The notes under the pieces: model-generated
Database searches by the model: none
What the model was told of the DNA's origin: nothing
The model's input: only the letters and a program-made list of their open reading frames with translations
Source of the DNA: DATJPY01 sp035506135
Lineage (GTDB): Bacteria > Myxococcota_A > UBA9160 > PR03
Length of the DNA stretch: 43,946 bases
Reading direction: 5' to 3'
NCBI GenBank assembly: GCA_035506135.1
Contig: DATJPY010000115.1
Location: 1 to 43,946 of the forward strand
Part shown: one piece after another, positions 24,491 through 33,008 of the stretch
How the letters are laid out: each line of letters starts with the position of its first letter
How positions within the stretch are numbered: the stretch's first letter is position 1
Program-made: the position numbers and the translations under genes

Positions 24491-25750
24491 GTGAAGGAAG
24501 ACCGCGAGGAGCGCCTCGAGTTCCTCGGCCTGACCGAGACCGATCGGCGCGCGCTCGTGAAGCTCCGCCCTCTGCTCGAGAGCGAAGCCGATCGGCTCGT
24601 GGCCGCCTTCTATCGCCACCTGCTCTCGTTCGACGCCACGCGCCGGCTCCTGGTCGACCCGGCGGTGAAGGAGCGCCTGCTCGGCAAGCAGCGCGAGTAC
24701 CTACTCTCGCTCGGCACGGGGGAGATCGACGACCGCTACTTCGAGGAGCGTCGGCGCATCGGCCAGGTCCACGAGCGGATCGGGCTCGAGCCGCGCTGGT
24801 ACCTCGGCGCGTACGCCCTCTACTTCTCGCTTCTGAAGCCGATCGTCTACGCCGAGCATCGCGCCGATCCCGATTGCGCCCAGCAGAGCATGAACGCGCT
24901 CTTCAAGCTGCTGCTGCTCGATGCGCAGATCGCGATGGAGGCGTACATCGAGCGCCACGAGCGCGATCTCGAGCACTCCAACCGCGAGCTGGCCGCGGCG
25001 AGCCGCCACCTCGCCCGGGACTACGAGGCGCAGGGCCAGGAGCTGCGGCAGATCGAGCGGCGGGCGCGCGCCGCCGAGGACCTGGCCTCGATCGCGACGC
25101 TGGTGGCCGGACTCGCGCACGAGATCGGAACCCCCATGGGCGTGATCCGCGGACACGCTGAGGCGCTCGGCAGCGCCGTGGCCGACGAGCGGGGCCGATG
25201 GCGGCTGCGCATCATCGTCGAGCAGATCGACCGCATCTCGAGCATCATCCAGTCTCTGCTGAACATCGCACGCCCGCGCGAGGCCACCCGCGTGCCGGTG
25301 GACCTGTCGAACGTCGTCGACACCGCTCTCGCCTTCCTGTCGGAGAAGATCGAGCGGCGCGGCGTCACGGTCGAGCGAAGCTACACGCCGGGGCCGGAGG
25401 TCATTGGCGACCCCGACAAGCTCCAGCAGCTCTTCCTGAATCTCTTCGTGAACGCGATCGACGCGATGCCCGATGGCGGCGCGCTGCGCGTTGCGCTGCA
25501 GGCTGGTGGCGCCGAGGAGATAATGATCACCGTGGCTGACACGGGAGTCGGCATGTCAGCGCGAGATCTCGAACACCTGTTCACCCCCTTCTTCACCACC
25601 AAGCCGCCCGGGCGCGGCAGCGGGCTCGGCCTGGTGGTCGCGCAGGGGATCGCAGCCGACCACGGAGGGCACATCGAGGTCGGAAGCGAGCTCGGCCACG
25701 GCACGGTGTTCACGATCCATCTGCCAGGGAGCAGGCCCCAAGCCGACTAG
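24491..25750 (+). CDS. Globin-coupled sensor histidine kinase
   Basis: 419 residues, no membrane segment. Residues 15-160 fit the globin-coupled sensor (protoglobin-like) fold: FYRHLLSF, then YFEERRRIGQVHERIGLEP with probable proximal haem ligand His94, then WYLGAYALYFSLL. A coiled-coil linker (about 160-195) leads to the HisKA box VAGLAHEIGTPMGVIRGHAE with phospho-acceptor His210. The ATPase domain has LNLFVNAIDAMPDGG, VADTGVGM and GRGSGLGLVVAQGIAADHGG. It should sense oxygen, or NO/CO, through haem and phosphorylate a response regulator. No regulator gene is adjacent. GTG start, ribosome binding site weak. No sigma-54-like site upstream. Confidence 0.87.
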   Translation: MKEDREERLEFLGLTETDRRALVKLRPLLESEADRLVAAFYRHLLSFDATRRLLVDPAVKERLLGKQREYLLSLGTGEIDDRYFEERRRIGQVHERIGLEPRWYLGAYALYFSLLKPIVYAEHRADPDCAQQSMNALFKLLLLDAQIAMEAYIERHERDLEHSNRELAAASRHLARDYEAQGQELRQIERRARAAEDLASIATLVAGLAHEIGTPMGVIRGHAEALGSAVADERGRWRLRIIVEQIDRISSIIQSLLNIARPREATRVPVDLSNVVDTALAFLSEKIERRGVTVERSYTPGPEVIGDPDKLQQLFLNLFVNAIDAMPDGGALRVALQAGGAEEIMITVADTGVGMSARDLEHLFTPFFTTKPPGRGSGLGLVVAQGIAADHGGHIEVGSELGHGTVFTIHLPGSRPQAD

Positions 25751-25772
25751 GACAGGCGATCGGAGGGGTGTC

Positions 25773-26168
25773 ATGCGTTGGGAGCTCGCGAGCACGTGGC
25801 CCTGGCCCTCGGTCGATGAGATCGAGCGCCGCTTCGAGGAGCTGATCCGCGAGCGCTGGGGAGCCGGCGTGACGGCGCCTCCGGCCGACGTGTTCGTGGC
25901 AGAGGAATCGATCTGGGTCGAGCTCGATCTGCCCGGGGTCGAGCTGCGCGATGTACGCGTGCGCAGCGAGGCGGGCTGGCTCTGGATCGAGGCGATGCGC
26001 CGTCCACGACCTCCCAGCGAGGCCGCGAGGCCGGCGCGCGTCGAGCGGGCACGAGGCGCGTTGCGCCGGGCGGTGCCGCTTCCCGCCGGCCTGCACCCGG
26101 AGCCCGTCGAAGTCACGCTCGAGGCCGGGGTGCTGAGGATTCACCTGCGCAAGGAGTTGCGGTCTTGA
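25773..26168 (+). CDS. Short Hsp20-like (alpha-crystallin) protein
   Basis: 131 residues. Residues 35-130 form a compact alpha-crystallin domain: ADVFVAEESIWVELDLPGVE, then VRVRSEAGWLWIEAMRRP and GLHPEPVEVTLEAGVLRIHL. The C-terminal IxI tail of classical Hsp20 proteins is missing, and the N-terminal arm is short and Trp-rich. Probably a holdase, or an adaptor that delivers substrates to the Lon-like protease it is coupled with. ATG has GGAGGGG at good spacing. 22 bases after the kinase, and the stop overlaps the lon-like start (TTGA). Confidence 0.82.
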   Translation: MRWELASTWPWPSVDEIERRFEELIRERWGAGVTAPPADVFVAEESIWVELDLPGVELRDVRVRSEAGWLWIEAMRRPRPPSEAARPARVERARGALRRAVPLPAGLHPEPVEVTLEAGVLRIHLRKELRS

Positions 26169-28564
26169 AGCCGGCTGCGTCCCGCCTCCCGCTCGACGCG
26201 AGCGCCGTCCGCTTCCGCTCCGATGTGCGATCGCTCGGCATCGGCTCGACGAGCGACGTCGAGGCCCGCATCGCGGTCGGCGACGAGCGCGGTGAGAGGG
26301 CGCTCGCGCTCGCGCTCGGAACGCAGAGCGCGGGCTACCACGCCTTTGCCTGCGGAGTCGAGGGACCCGGCCGGCTCGAACGGATGGCCGACGAGGTCCG
26401 GCGCCTCATGCTCCGCGATGCGTCCTATCCCGACTGGGTCTACGTCCACAACTTCTCGGATCCCTCGCGGCCGCGGGCGATCCGGCTGGCCGCGGGCCAG
26501 GGCGTGCGGCTGCGCGCCGATCTCCGGGCCTTCCTCGACGGCCTCGCCGAGGATCTTCCCAAGGCTTTCCGCGAGGAGAGCTTCGACGCCGAGAAGCTGC
26601 GCCTCATCGAGGCATTCCAGAAGCAGCAGGTCGAGCAGCAGCGGGCCCTCGAGGAGCTAGCGAGCCGCTCCGGATTCGCGATCACCGTCTCCCCTCCGGG
26701 AGGGCTCACGCTGGTCCCACTCGTCGACGGGCGTCCCGTCAAGGACGAGGAGGAGTTTCGGGCGCTCGGCGCGCAGCGCATCGCGGAGCTCGACGAGGGG
26801 CGCAAGAAGCTCGCCCACGAGCTGCACGGCCATCTCGAGCGCCACCGCGACGAGCGGCATCGGCTCGACGAGGAGATCCGGGCGATCGAGCGCGGATTCG
26901 CCGCCGGCATCGTGCGGCCGCGAGCCCTCGCGATCGCGGCCCGCCACGAGAACGCCGCCGTCTCCGCGCATCTCGAAGAGCTCGTCGAGCACCTCCTCGA
27001 CAACCTCGACGCGTTCCGATCGCGCGAGGAGACGAACGCGCCGCCGTGGCTGCCGTTCCTCGCGGCCGAGGCCGAGCCCTTCGCGGTCTACGACGTCAAC
27101 GTGGCGGTGGACAATTCGCGGACCCAGAGGCCGCCGGTGGTCGTCGTCGACAGCCCGACCTACAAGAATCTCTTCGGGACCATCGACCGCGTCGTGGATC
27201 GGTTCGGGCGCCTCTCGACCGACTTCCGCAAGATCCAGGCAGGCGCGCTGCTGCGCGCAGACGGCGGCAGCGTGGTCCTTCAGGCAGAGGATGCGCTGGT
27301 GGAGCCGTTCGTGTGGCGGATCCTCCGGCGCACGCTCCGCTCGGGGCGCGTCGAGATCGAGGCCTACGATCCGTTCGTGATGTGGACCACGGCCGCGGTA
27401 CGGCCGGAGCCCATCCAGGTCCAGACGAAGGTCGTGCTGGTGGGGCCGCGCTGGCTCTTCGAGATGCTGCTCCAGGTCGACGACGAGTTTCGCGACCTGT
27501 TCAAGGTGCTCGCGGACTTCTCGCCCGTGGTCGAGCGGACCGACGCATCGACCCGTGCGCTGTGTGGTCGCATCGCATGGCTGCGCGAGTCGGAGGGTCT
27601 GCTCGTCTTCGATCCGACCGCGCTCGACGCGCTCGTCGAGCTCGCCGTCCGCGAGTCGGGCGACCGCCGCAAGATCCACCTCGGCAGCGAGCGGGTGCTC
27701 GACGCCGCGCGCGAGGCAGCCGCGCTCGCCTCCGCGGCCGGGCGCTCGGCGATCACCCGCGAGGAGGTGCGCGCGGCGGTGCGGGAGCGCGTACACAGGC
27801 TCGATCGCATCGAGGAGAGGATTCGCGAGGCGATCGATCGGGGGCTCGTGCTCCTCGATCTCGACGGCGAGCGGGTCGGGCAGGTCAACGGCCTCTCGGT
27901 GAGCGAGATCGGCGGGCATGCATTCGGGCGGCCCAGCCGGCTCACGGCCACGGTCGGCCTCGGCCAGGGGGGTGTCCTCAGCGTGGAGCGCGAGGTCGAG
28001 CTCTCCGAAGCCACGCACGACAAGGGCGTGCTCATCCTTCAGGGCTTCCTGCGCGATCGCTTCGCCCACGCCCGCCCGCTCTCCCTCGTCGCCTCGCTCG
28101 CCTTCGAGCAGTCCTACGGAGCGATCGCGGGCGACTCGGCGTCGCTCGCCGAGCTATGCGCGATCCTGTCGCGGATCGGCGGCTTCCCGCTGCGCCAGGA
28201 CCTCGGAGTCACGGGCTCCGTGAACCAGCACGGCGAGGTCCAGGCGGTGGGCGGGCTCGACGAGAAGATCGAGGGCTTCTTCGACTGCTGCCGTCTGCGG
28301 GGGCTGACGGGGCGTCAGGGAGTGATCATGCCCGCCGCGAACGTCGAGAACCTGGCGCTGCGCGAGGACGTGGTCGAGGCGATCGAGCGCCGCGAGTTCC
28401 AGGTCCTCCCGGTGCGCACGGTGGAAGAGGCGCTCGAGGCCCTCACGGGAGTCGCCGCGGGGGCGCCCGACGAGCGCGACACGCTGCTCGCCCTCGTCGA
28501 CGCCGCTCTTGCGGGCTTCGCGCAGCGCCTGGCCGAGTTCGGCGCCGCGCGCGCCGCAGGGTGA
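26165..28564 (+). CDS. Lon-like protease with degenerate nucleotide-binding loop
   Basis: 799 residues. The C-terminal third is a Lon (S16) proteolytic domain with nucleophile Ser in AIAGDSASLAEL and catalytic Lys in GGLDEKIEGFF. The middle has the AAA_32-type blocks VDSPTYKNLFGTIDR and GGSVVLQAEDALVEPFVWR found in the LonH/YcbZ-like family, plus a helical insertion (about 165-290). At residues 58-72 the P-loop position reads YHAFACGVEGPGRLE, without the GK(S/T) expected of an active Walker A. ATP hydrolysis is therefore doubtful. TTG start with AAGGAG eight bases upstream, coupled to the Hsp20-like gene. Confidence 0.87.
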   Translation: MKPAASRLPLDASAVRFRSDVRSLGIGSTSDVEARIAVGDERGERALALALGTQSAGYHAFACGVEGPGRLERMADEVRRLMLRDASYPDWVYVHNFSDPSRPRAIRLAAGQGVRLRADLRAFLDGLAEDLPKAFREESFDAEKLRLIEAFQKQQVEQQRALEELASRSGFAITVSPPGGLTLVPLVDGRPVKDEEEFRALGAQRIAELDEGRKKLAHELHGHLERHRDERHRLDEEIRAIERGFAAGIVRPRALAIAARHENAAVSAHLEELVEHLLDNLDAFRSREETNAPPWLPFLAAEAEPFAVYDVNVAVDNSRTQRPPVVVVDSPTYKNLFGTIDRVVDRFGRLSTDFRKIQAGALLRADGGSVVLQAEDALVEPFVWRILRRTLRSGRVEIEAYDPFVMWTTAAVRPEPIQVQTKVVLVGPRWLFEMLLQVDDEFRDLFKVLADFSPVVERTDASTRALCGRIAWLRESEGLLVFDPTALDALVELAVRESGDRRKIHLGSERVLDAAREAAALASAAGRSAITREEVRAAVRERVHRLDRIEERIREAIDRGLVLLDLDGERVGQVNGLSVSEIGGHAFGRPSRLTATVGLGQGGVLSVEREVELSEATHDKGVLILQGFLRDRFAHARPLSLVASLAFEQSYGAIAGDSASLAELCAILSRIGGFPLRQDLGVTGSVNQHGEVQAVGGLDEKIEGFFDCCRLRGLTGRQGVIMPAANVENLALREDVVEAIERREFQVLPVRTVEEALEALTGVAAGAPDERDTLLALVDAALAGFAQRLAEFGAARAAG

Positions 28565-28648
28565 GGCAGTCCGCCTCGGGCCCTCGGCTTCAGCTGCCTC
28601 CCGCCACACGGCTGCCCGGCAGCGAGCTGCGGTCGGCAGGCTGGTCCG

Positions 28649-28664
28649 CGGTACGGGAGTTGCA
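28649..28664 (+). promoter_or_regulatory. Sigma-54 promoter of the rtcB-acs-pdh operon
   Basis: CGGTACGGGAGTTGCA matches GGYACG-N4-TTGCA with ten bases between GG and GC. Predicted start is near 28675; the GAGGAAA ribosome binding site (28681-) and GTG start at 28691 follow directly. Confidence 0.82.
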
Positions 28665-28690
28665 GCTCGGATCGTCCCGAGAGGAAATCC

Positions 28691-30145
28691 GTGGCTGCCC
28701 CCGCGTCGATCCGCCTGCTGCGGCCTGGGGTCTGGGAGCTCGGTCCGGAGTTCCGCCCGGGCATGCGCGTGCCGGTGCGCGTCTTTGCGAGCGAGAAGCT
28801 CCTCCAGGCCATGGACGACAAGGTCTTCGAGCAGGCCGCCAACGTGGCGACCCTGCCGGGGATCCTCGGCGCGAGCATCTGCATGCCCGACGCGCATTGG
28901 GGCTATGGGTTCCCGATCGGCGGGGTGGCGGCGATCGACCCGACCCGCGGCGTGATCTCGCCGGGGGGAATCGGCTTCGACATCAATTGCGGGATGCGGC
29001 TCGTGCGCACCGACCTGCTCTGGCCCGAGGTGCAGCCGAGGATGCGCGAGCTCGTCGACGCGCTCGCAGAGCGCGTGCCCGCGGGCGTCGGGAGGCGCGG
29101 CTTCGTGCGGATCGATCGCGACGAGTTCCGCGACGTGCTGCGCGAAGGCGCCGGATGGGCGGTGAAGCGCGGCTACGGCACGCCGGACGACCTGCGCCGC
29201 ACCGAGGCGCACGGATGCTTCGCCGACGCGGATCCCTCCCGGGTGAGCGAGCACGCCGTGGAACGCGGCTACCGCCAGATCGGCACGCTGGGCGCCGGCA
29301 ATCACTATCTCGAGATCCAGGTGCTGCGCCGCGAGGGCGTGTACGACGTCGACCTGGCGCGCGCGTTCGGCCTCGACCTGCCCGAGCAGGTGGTGATCAT
29401 GTTCCACTGCGGGAGCCGGGGCTTCGGCCACCAGGTGGCGACCGACTACCTGCGCGAATTCCTCGAGGCCATGCCGCGCTTCGAGCTTCCGATCATCGAC
29501 CGCGAGCTGGCCTGCGCTCCGTTCGACTCCCAGGAGGGTCGGGACTACTACTCCGCAATGTGTTGCGCCGCAAACCTGTCGTTCGCGAACCGCCAGGTGA
29601 TCCTCCACCGCATCCGCGAGGTGCTCTCGGACGTCTTCGGCAAGCCGGCCGAAGCGCTCGGCATCCGCCAGGTCTACGACGTGGCCCACAACACCGCGAA
29701 GCTCGAGAGCCACGCATCAGATGCGGGGAATCGGCTGCTGCTCGTACATCGCAAGGGGTCGACGCGCGCCTTTCCGCCGGGCCATCCGGAGCTGCCGCCC
29801 GAGTATCGCGACACGGGCCAGCCGGTGATCGTCGGCGGCAGCATGGAGACCGGCTCCTACGTGCTCGCGGGCCTGGCCAGCGGCGCGGAGGGCTTCTACA
29901 GCACGGCACACGGGAGCGGGCGCACGATGAGTCGGACCCGCGCGCGCAAGCTGATTCGGGGAAGTGAGCTCCAGAGGAGGATGGAGGCGCGGGGCATCCT
30001 GGTCCGGCCCGCCTCCCTGCGCCATCTCGCCGAGGAGGCCGGGTTCGCCTACAAGGACGTCGACGAGGTCGCCGCAGCCACCGAGCAGGCCGGCCTCTCG
30101 CGCCGCGTCGCGCATCTCACCCCGGTCGGCAACGTCAAGGGCTGA
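28691..30145 (+). CDS. rtcB: RtcB RNA-splicing ligase
   Basis: 484 residues, normal for RtcB, the GTP- and Mn-dependent ligase that joins 2',3'-cyclic-phosphate or 3'-phosphate RNA ends to 5'-OH ends. Metal and nucleotide motifs are present: MPDAHWGYGFPIGGVAAID, GGIGFDINCGMRL, LGAGNHYLEIQ, FHCGSRGFGHQ and VYDVAHNTAK. The guanylylated His is in TAHGSGRTMSR. GTG start with GAGGAAA upstream. First gene of an apparent six-gene operon with acetyl-CoA synthetase and PDH genes. No rtcA, rtcR or archease gene is adjacent. In other bacteria rtcB is controlled by sigma-54 through RtcR; here a sigma-54 promoter is present without RtcR. Confidence 0.95.
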   Translation: MAAPASIRLLRPGVWELGPEFRPGMRVPVRVFASEKLLQAMDDKVFEQAANVATLPGILGASICMPDAHWGYGFPIGGVAAIDPTRGVISPGGIGFDINCGMRLVRTDLLWPEVQPRMRELVDALAERVPAGVGRRGFVRIDRDEFRDVLREGAGWAVKRGYGTPDDLRRTEAHGCFADADPSRVSEHAVERGYRQIGTLGAGNHYLEIQVLRREGVYDVDLARAFGLDLPEQVVIMFHCGSRGFGHQVATDYLREFLEAMPRFELPIIDRELACAPFDSQEGRDYYSAMCCAANLSFANRQVILHRIREVLSDVFGKPAEALGIRQVYDVAHNTAKLESHASDAGNRLLLVHRKGSTRAFPPGHPELPPEYRDTGQPVIVGGSMETGSYVLAGLASGAEGFYSTAHGSGRTMSRTRARKLIRGSELQRRMEARGILVRPASLRHLAEEAGFAYKDVDEVAAATEQAGLSRRVAHLTPVGNVKG

Positions 30146-30192
30146 GCGGCGGGCGAGTTCGGAGCATGGACCTTGCCGCATCAGGATCCGCC

Positions 30193-31995
30193 ATGGGCAC
30201 CGGCAACAACGAGCGGGAGGCGCGCTTCGAGCCGATCGCGAAGCCCTCGAGCGGCTGGCGCGTGCGGCCGAACCTGGTGGATTACGCAGCCGCGCGCGCC
30301 GAGTTCAGCTGGGCGCGGGCGCGCCGTTCGCTCGACGGCCTGCCGGGCGGCCGCGGGCTCAACATCGCCCACGAGGCGGTGGACCGGCATGCCGAGGGCC
30401 CGCTCCGCGATCGCGTGGCGATCCGCTGGCGCGGGCGCCACGGCGAGCAGCGCGAGCTCCGGTACGCCGCCCTGCGCGCCGAGACGAACCGCTTCGCCAA
30501 CGCGCTGCGCGGTCTCGGCGTGGGCCCGGGCGACGCCGTCTTCGCCCTCGCTGGGCGGATCCCCGAGCTCTACATCGCGGCGCTCGGCGCGCTCAAGAAC
30601 GGGAGCCTCTTCTCGCCCCTCTTCTCCGCCTTCGGGCCGGAGCCGATCCGCCAGCGCCTCGCGCTCGGCGACGCCCGCGTGCTCGTCACCACGGCGGCGC
30701 TCTACGAACGCAAGGTAGCCGCCCTGCGCCCGAGCCTGCCGCGGCTCGAGCACGTGATCGTCGTAGCGGACGGCTCCGATGCCTCCGCCCGCAGCGCCGC
30801 CCCGCCCGGCACCCGCGACTGGAGCGGGCTCGTGGCGCGCGCGGCGAGCACGTTCGAGATCCCGCCGACCGACCCCGAGCACCGCGCCCTCCTCCACTTC
30901 ACGAGCGGCACGACCGGAACGCCCAAAGGCGCGCTGCACGTGCACGAAGCCGTGGTCGGGCACCATGCGACGGGTGGCTTCGCGCTCGACCTGCATCCCG
31001 ACGATCGCTTCTGGTGTACCGCCGACCCCGGCTGGGTGACCGGCACCTCCTACGGGATCATCTCTCCGCTCACCCACGGCGTCACGATGCTGGTGGACGA
31101 AGCGGACTTCGACGCCGAGCGCTGGTACGCGCTGCTCGAGGCAGAGCACATTACCAACTGGTACACGGCGCCGACGGCGGTCCGCATGCTGATGAAGGCG
31201 GGGCCTGAGCTGGCGCGCAAGCGCGATCTCTCGGCGTTGCGCTTCATCGCGAGCGTGGGTGAGCCGCTGAACCCCGAGTGCGTGGTGTGGGCGCGGGAGG
31301 CCTACGGCATCCCGATCCACGACAACTGGTGGCAGACGGAGACGGGTGGGATCATGATCGCCAACTATGCCGCCCTCCCGATCCTGCCGGGCTCGATGGG
31401 GCGCCCGCTTCCAGGCGTCGACGCGGCCATCGTGCGGCGCGGCGCCGATGGGACGATCGAAGAGCTCGGTCCCGGCGCGGACGGGGAGCTGGCGCTTCGG
31501 CCCGGCTGGCCCTCGATGTTCCGCGGCTATCTGAACGACGAGGCCCGCTACCGGCGCTGCTTCGCCGGCGGCTTCTATCTCTCGGGCGACCTCGCGCGCC
31601 GCGACACCGACGGGTACTTCTGGTTCGTGGGCCGGGCGGACGATGTGATCAAGTCGGCCGGCCACCTGATCGGTCCGTTCGAGGTCGAGAGCGCGCTGCT
31701 CGAGCACCCGGCGGTGGCCGAGGCGGGCGTGATCGGAAGGCCCGACCCGATCGTCGGCGAGATGGTGAAGGCCTTCGTGTCGCTGAAGCGGGAGTTCGAG
31801 CCGAGCGAGCTCCTCCGCCGGGAGCTGCTCGGATTCGCCCGCAAGCGCCTCGGCGCCGCCGTAGCTCCCAAGGAGATCGCCTTCGTGGCGAGCGTGCCGA
31901 AGACGCGCAGCGGGAAGATCATGCGACGGCTCCTCCGCGCCCGCGAGCTCGGCCTGCCGGAAGGAGACCTCTCGACCCTGGAAGAAGAGCGATGA
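30193..31995 (+). CDS. acsA: Acetyl-CoA synthetase (AMP-forming)
   Basis: 600 residues. ANL-superfamily motifs: P-loop HFTSGTTGTPKGALHVHEA, DNWWQTETGG (A5), YLSGDLARRDTDGYFWFVGR (A7-A8) and the catalytic Lys in TRSGKIMRR (about Lys575). The trypto-rich NWWQTETGG and the WVTGTSYGI block favour acetate or a short acyl acid as substrate. It forms acetyl-CoA from acetate, ATP and CoA. The ATG at 30193 has AGGA seven bases before it and is preferred; an in-frame ATG at 30166 adds nine residues. It follows rtcB by about 47 bases and overlaps pdhA (ATGA). Confidence 0.88.
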   Translation: MGTGNNEREARFEPIAKPSSGWRVRPNLVDYAAARAEFSWARARRSLDGLPGGRGLNIAHEAVDRHAEGPLRDRVAIRWRGRHGEQRELRYAALRAETNRFANALRGLGVGPGDAVFALAGRIPELYIAALGALKNGSLFSPLFSAFGPEPIRQRLALGDARVLVTTAALYERKVAALRPSLPRLEHVIVVADGSDASARSAAPPGTRDWSGLVARAASTFEIPPTDPEHRALLHFTSGTTGTPKGALHVHEAVVGHHATGGFALDLHPDDRFWCTADPGWVTGTSYGIISPLTHGVTMLVDEADFDAERWYALLEAEHITNWYTAPTAVRMLMKAGPELARKRDLSALRFIASVGEPLNPECVVWAREAYGIPIHDNWWQTETGGIMIANYAALPILPGSMGRPLPGVDAAIVRRGADGTIEELGPGADGELALRPGWPSMFRGYLNDEARYRRCFAGGFYLSGDLARRDTDGYFWFVGRADDVIKSAGHLIGPFEVESALLEHPAVAEAGVIGRPDPIVGEMVKAFVSLKREFEPSELLRRELLGFARKRLGAAVAPKEIAFVASVPKTRSGKIMRRLLRARELGLPEGDLSTLEEER

Positions 31996-33008
31996 CCGCT
32001 CCCGTGCGACCGGCGCCCCCGCTTCCCGCTCCGGAGCACGCCCTTCAGCTGCTGCGAGAGATGCTCCGCATCCGCCGCTTCGAGGAGAAGTGTGCCGAGC
32101 TCTACGCGGCGGAGAAGATCCGCGGCTTCCTCCACCTCTACATCGGCGAGGAGGCGGTGGCGGTGGGCGCGATGCAGGCGCTGTCGCCCGGCGACGCGCT
32201 GGTCTCGACGTATCGCGAGCACGGTCACGCGCTCGCGCGCGGCATCTCCGCGCGCTCGATCATGGCCGAGATGTTCGGGAAGGTGGCGGGCTGCAGTCGC
32301 GGGCGCGGCGGCTCCATGCACCTGTTCGACGCCGCGACGCGCTTCTACGGCGGCAATGCCATCGTCGGCGGCGGGCTCCCGCTGGCGGTCGGCCTGGCGC
32401 TGGCGGATTCACTACGCGGCCTGCACCGCGTCACCGCCTGCTTCTTCGGAGAAGGAGCGGTCGCAGAGGGCGAGTTCCACGAGTCGATGAACCTCGCCGC
32501 CCTCTGGCGCCTGCCCGTCCTGTTCTGCTGCGAGAACAACCTCTACGCGATGGGCACGGCGCTCGCCCGTTCGGAGTCGGAGACGGACCTCTGCCTCAAG
32601 GCCTCGAGCTACGAGGTTCCAGCCTGGCCGGTCGACGGCATGGACGCACTCGCCGTCGAGGCGGCGACGCAACGCGCCGCGGTCGCGGTTCGCGGAGGCG
32701 GAGGCCCCGCCTTCCTCGAGTTTCGCACCTACCGCTTCCGCGCCCACTCGATGTACGACCCCCAGCTCTACCGGAGCAAGGAGGAGGTGGAGGCCTGGAA
32801 GCAGCGCGACCCGATCCCGGCGCTCGAGCAGCGGCTCGTGGAAGCGGATCGGCTCGACGCCGGCGAGCGCGATCGCCTCGAGCGCGAGGTCGCCGAAGAG
32901 ATCGACGACGCCGTCGCGTTCGCAGAGGCGGCGAGCCTCGAGCCGGTCGAGCAGCTGAGCCGTTTCGTCTACTCGGACCCGCCGGCGCCGTCGCAGGGGA
33001 AGCCGTGA
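31992..33008 (+). CDS. pdhA: Pyruvate dehydrogenase E1 alpha subunit
   Basis: 338 residues. The thiamine-pyrophosphate motif runs from GEGAVAEGEFHESMN (153-167) to CCENN (179-183), with YREHGHALARG and RGRGGSMH upstream as in the two-subunit PDH E1 family. With E1 beta it decarboxylates pyruvate and acetylates the lipoyl group of E2. The branched-chain or acetoin dehydrogenase alpha subunits look similar, but the E2 and Acs neighbours make pyruvate or acetoin most likely. ATG overlaps the acs stop; the GTG of the next gene overlaps its own stop. Confidence 0.88.
   Translation: MTAPVRPAPPLPAPEHALQLLREMLRIRRFEEKCAELYAAEKIRGFLHLYIGEEAVAVGAMQALSPGDALVSTYREHGHALARGISARSIMAEMFGKVAGCSRGRGGSMHLFDAATRFYGGNAIVGGGLPLAVGLALADSLRGLHRVTACFFGEGAVAEGEFHESMNLAALWRLPVLFCCENNLYAMGTALARSESETDLCLKASSYEVPAWPVDGMDALAVEAATQRAAVAVRGGGGPAFLEFRTYRFRAHSMYDPQLYRSKEEVEAWKQRDPIPALEQRLVEADRLDAGERDRLEREVAEEIDDAVAFAEAASLEPVEQLSRFVYSDPPAPSQGKP

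Noticed and set aside
25700..25722. GGCACGGTGTTCAC inside the end of the globin-coupled kinase as a promoter for the Hsp20-like gene
   Set aside because: The -12 GC is missing, and the bases encode the conserved G-x-GTVF of the ATPase domain.
28154..29713. 519-residue minus-strand frame opposite lon-like and rtcB
   Set aside because: Antisense of conserved RtcB motifs; sequence is His/Asp/Val shadow composition.
30166..30192. Upstream ATG start for acetyl-CoA synthetase
   Set aside because: GGAG is only one or two bases from it, while the ATG at 30193 has AGGA at proper spacing. The difference is nine residues and not decisive.
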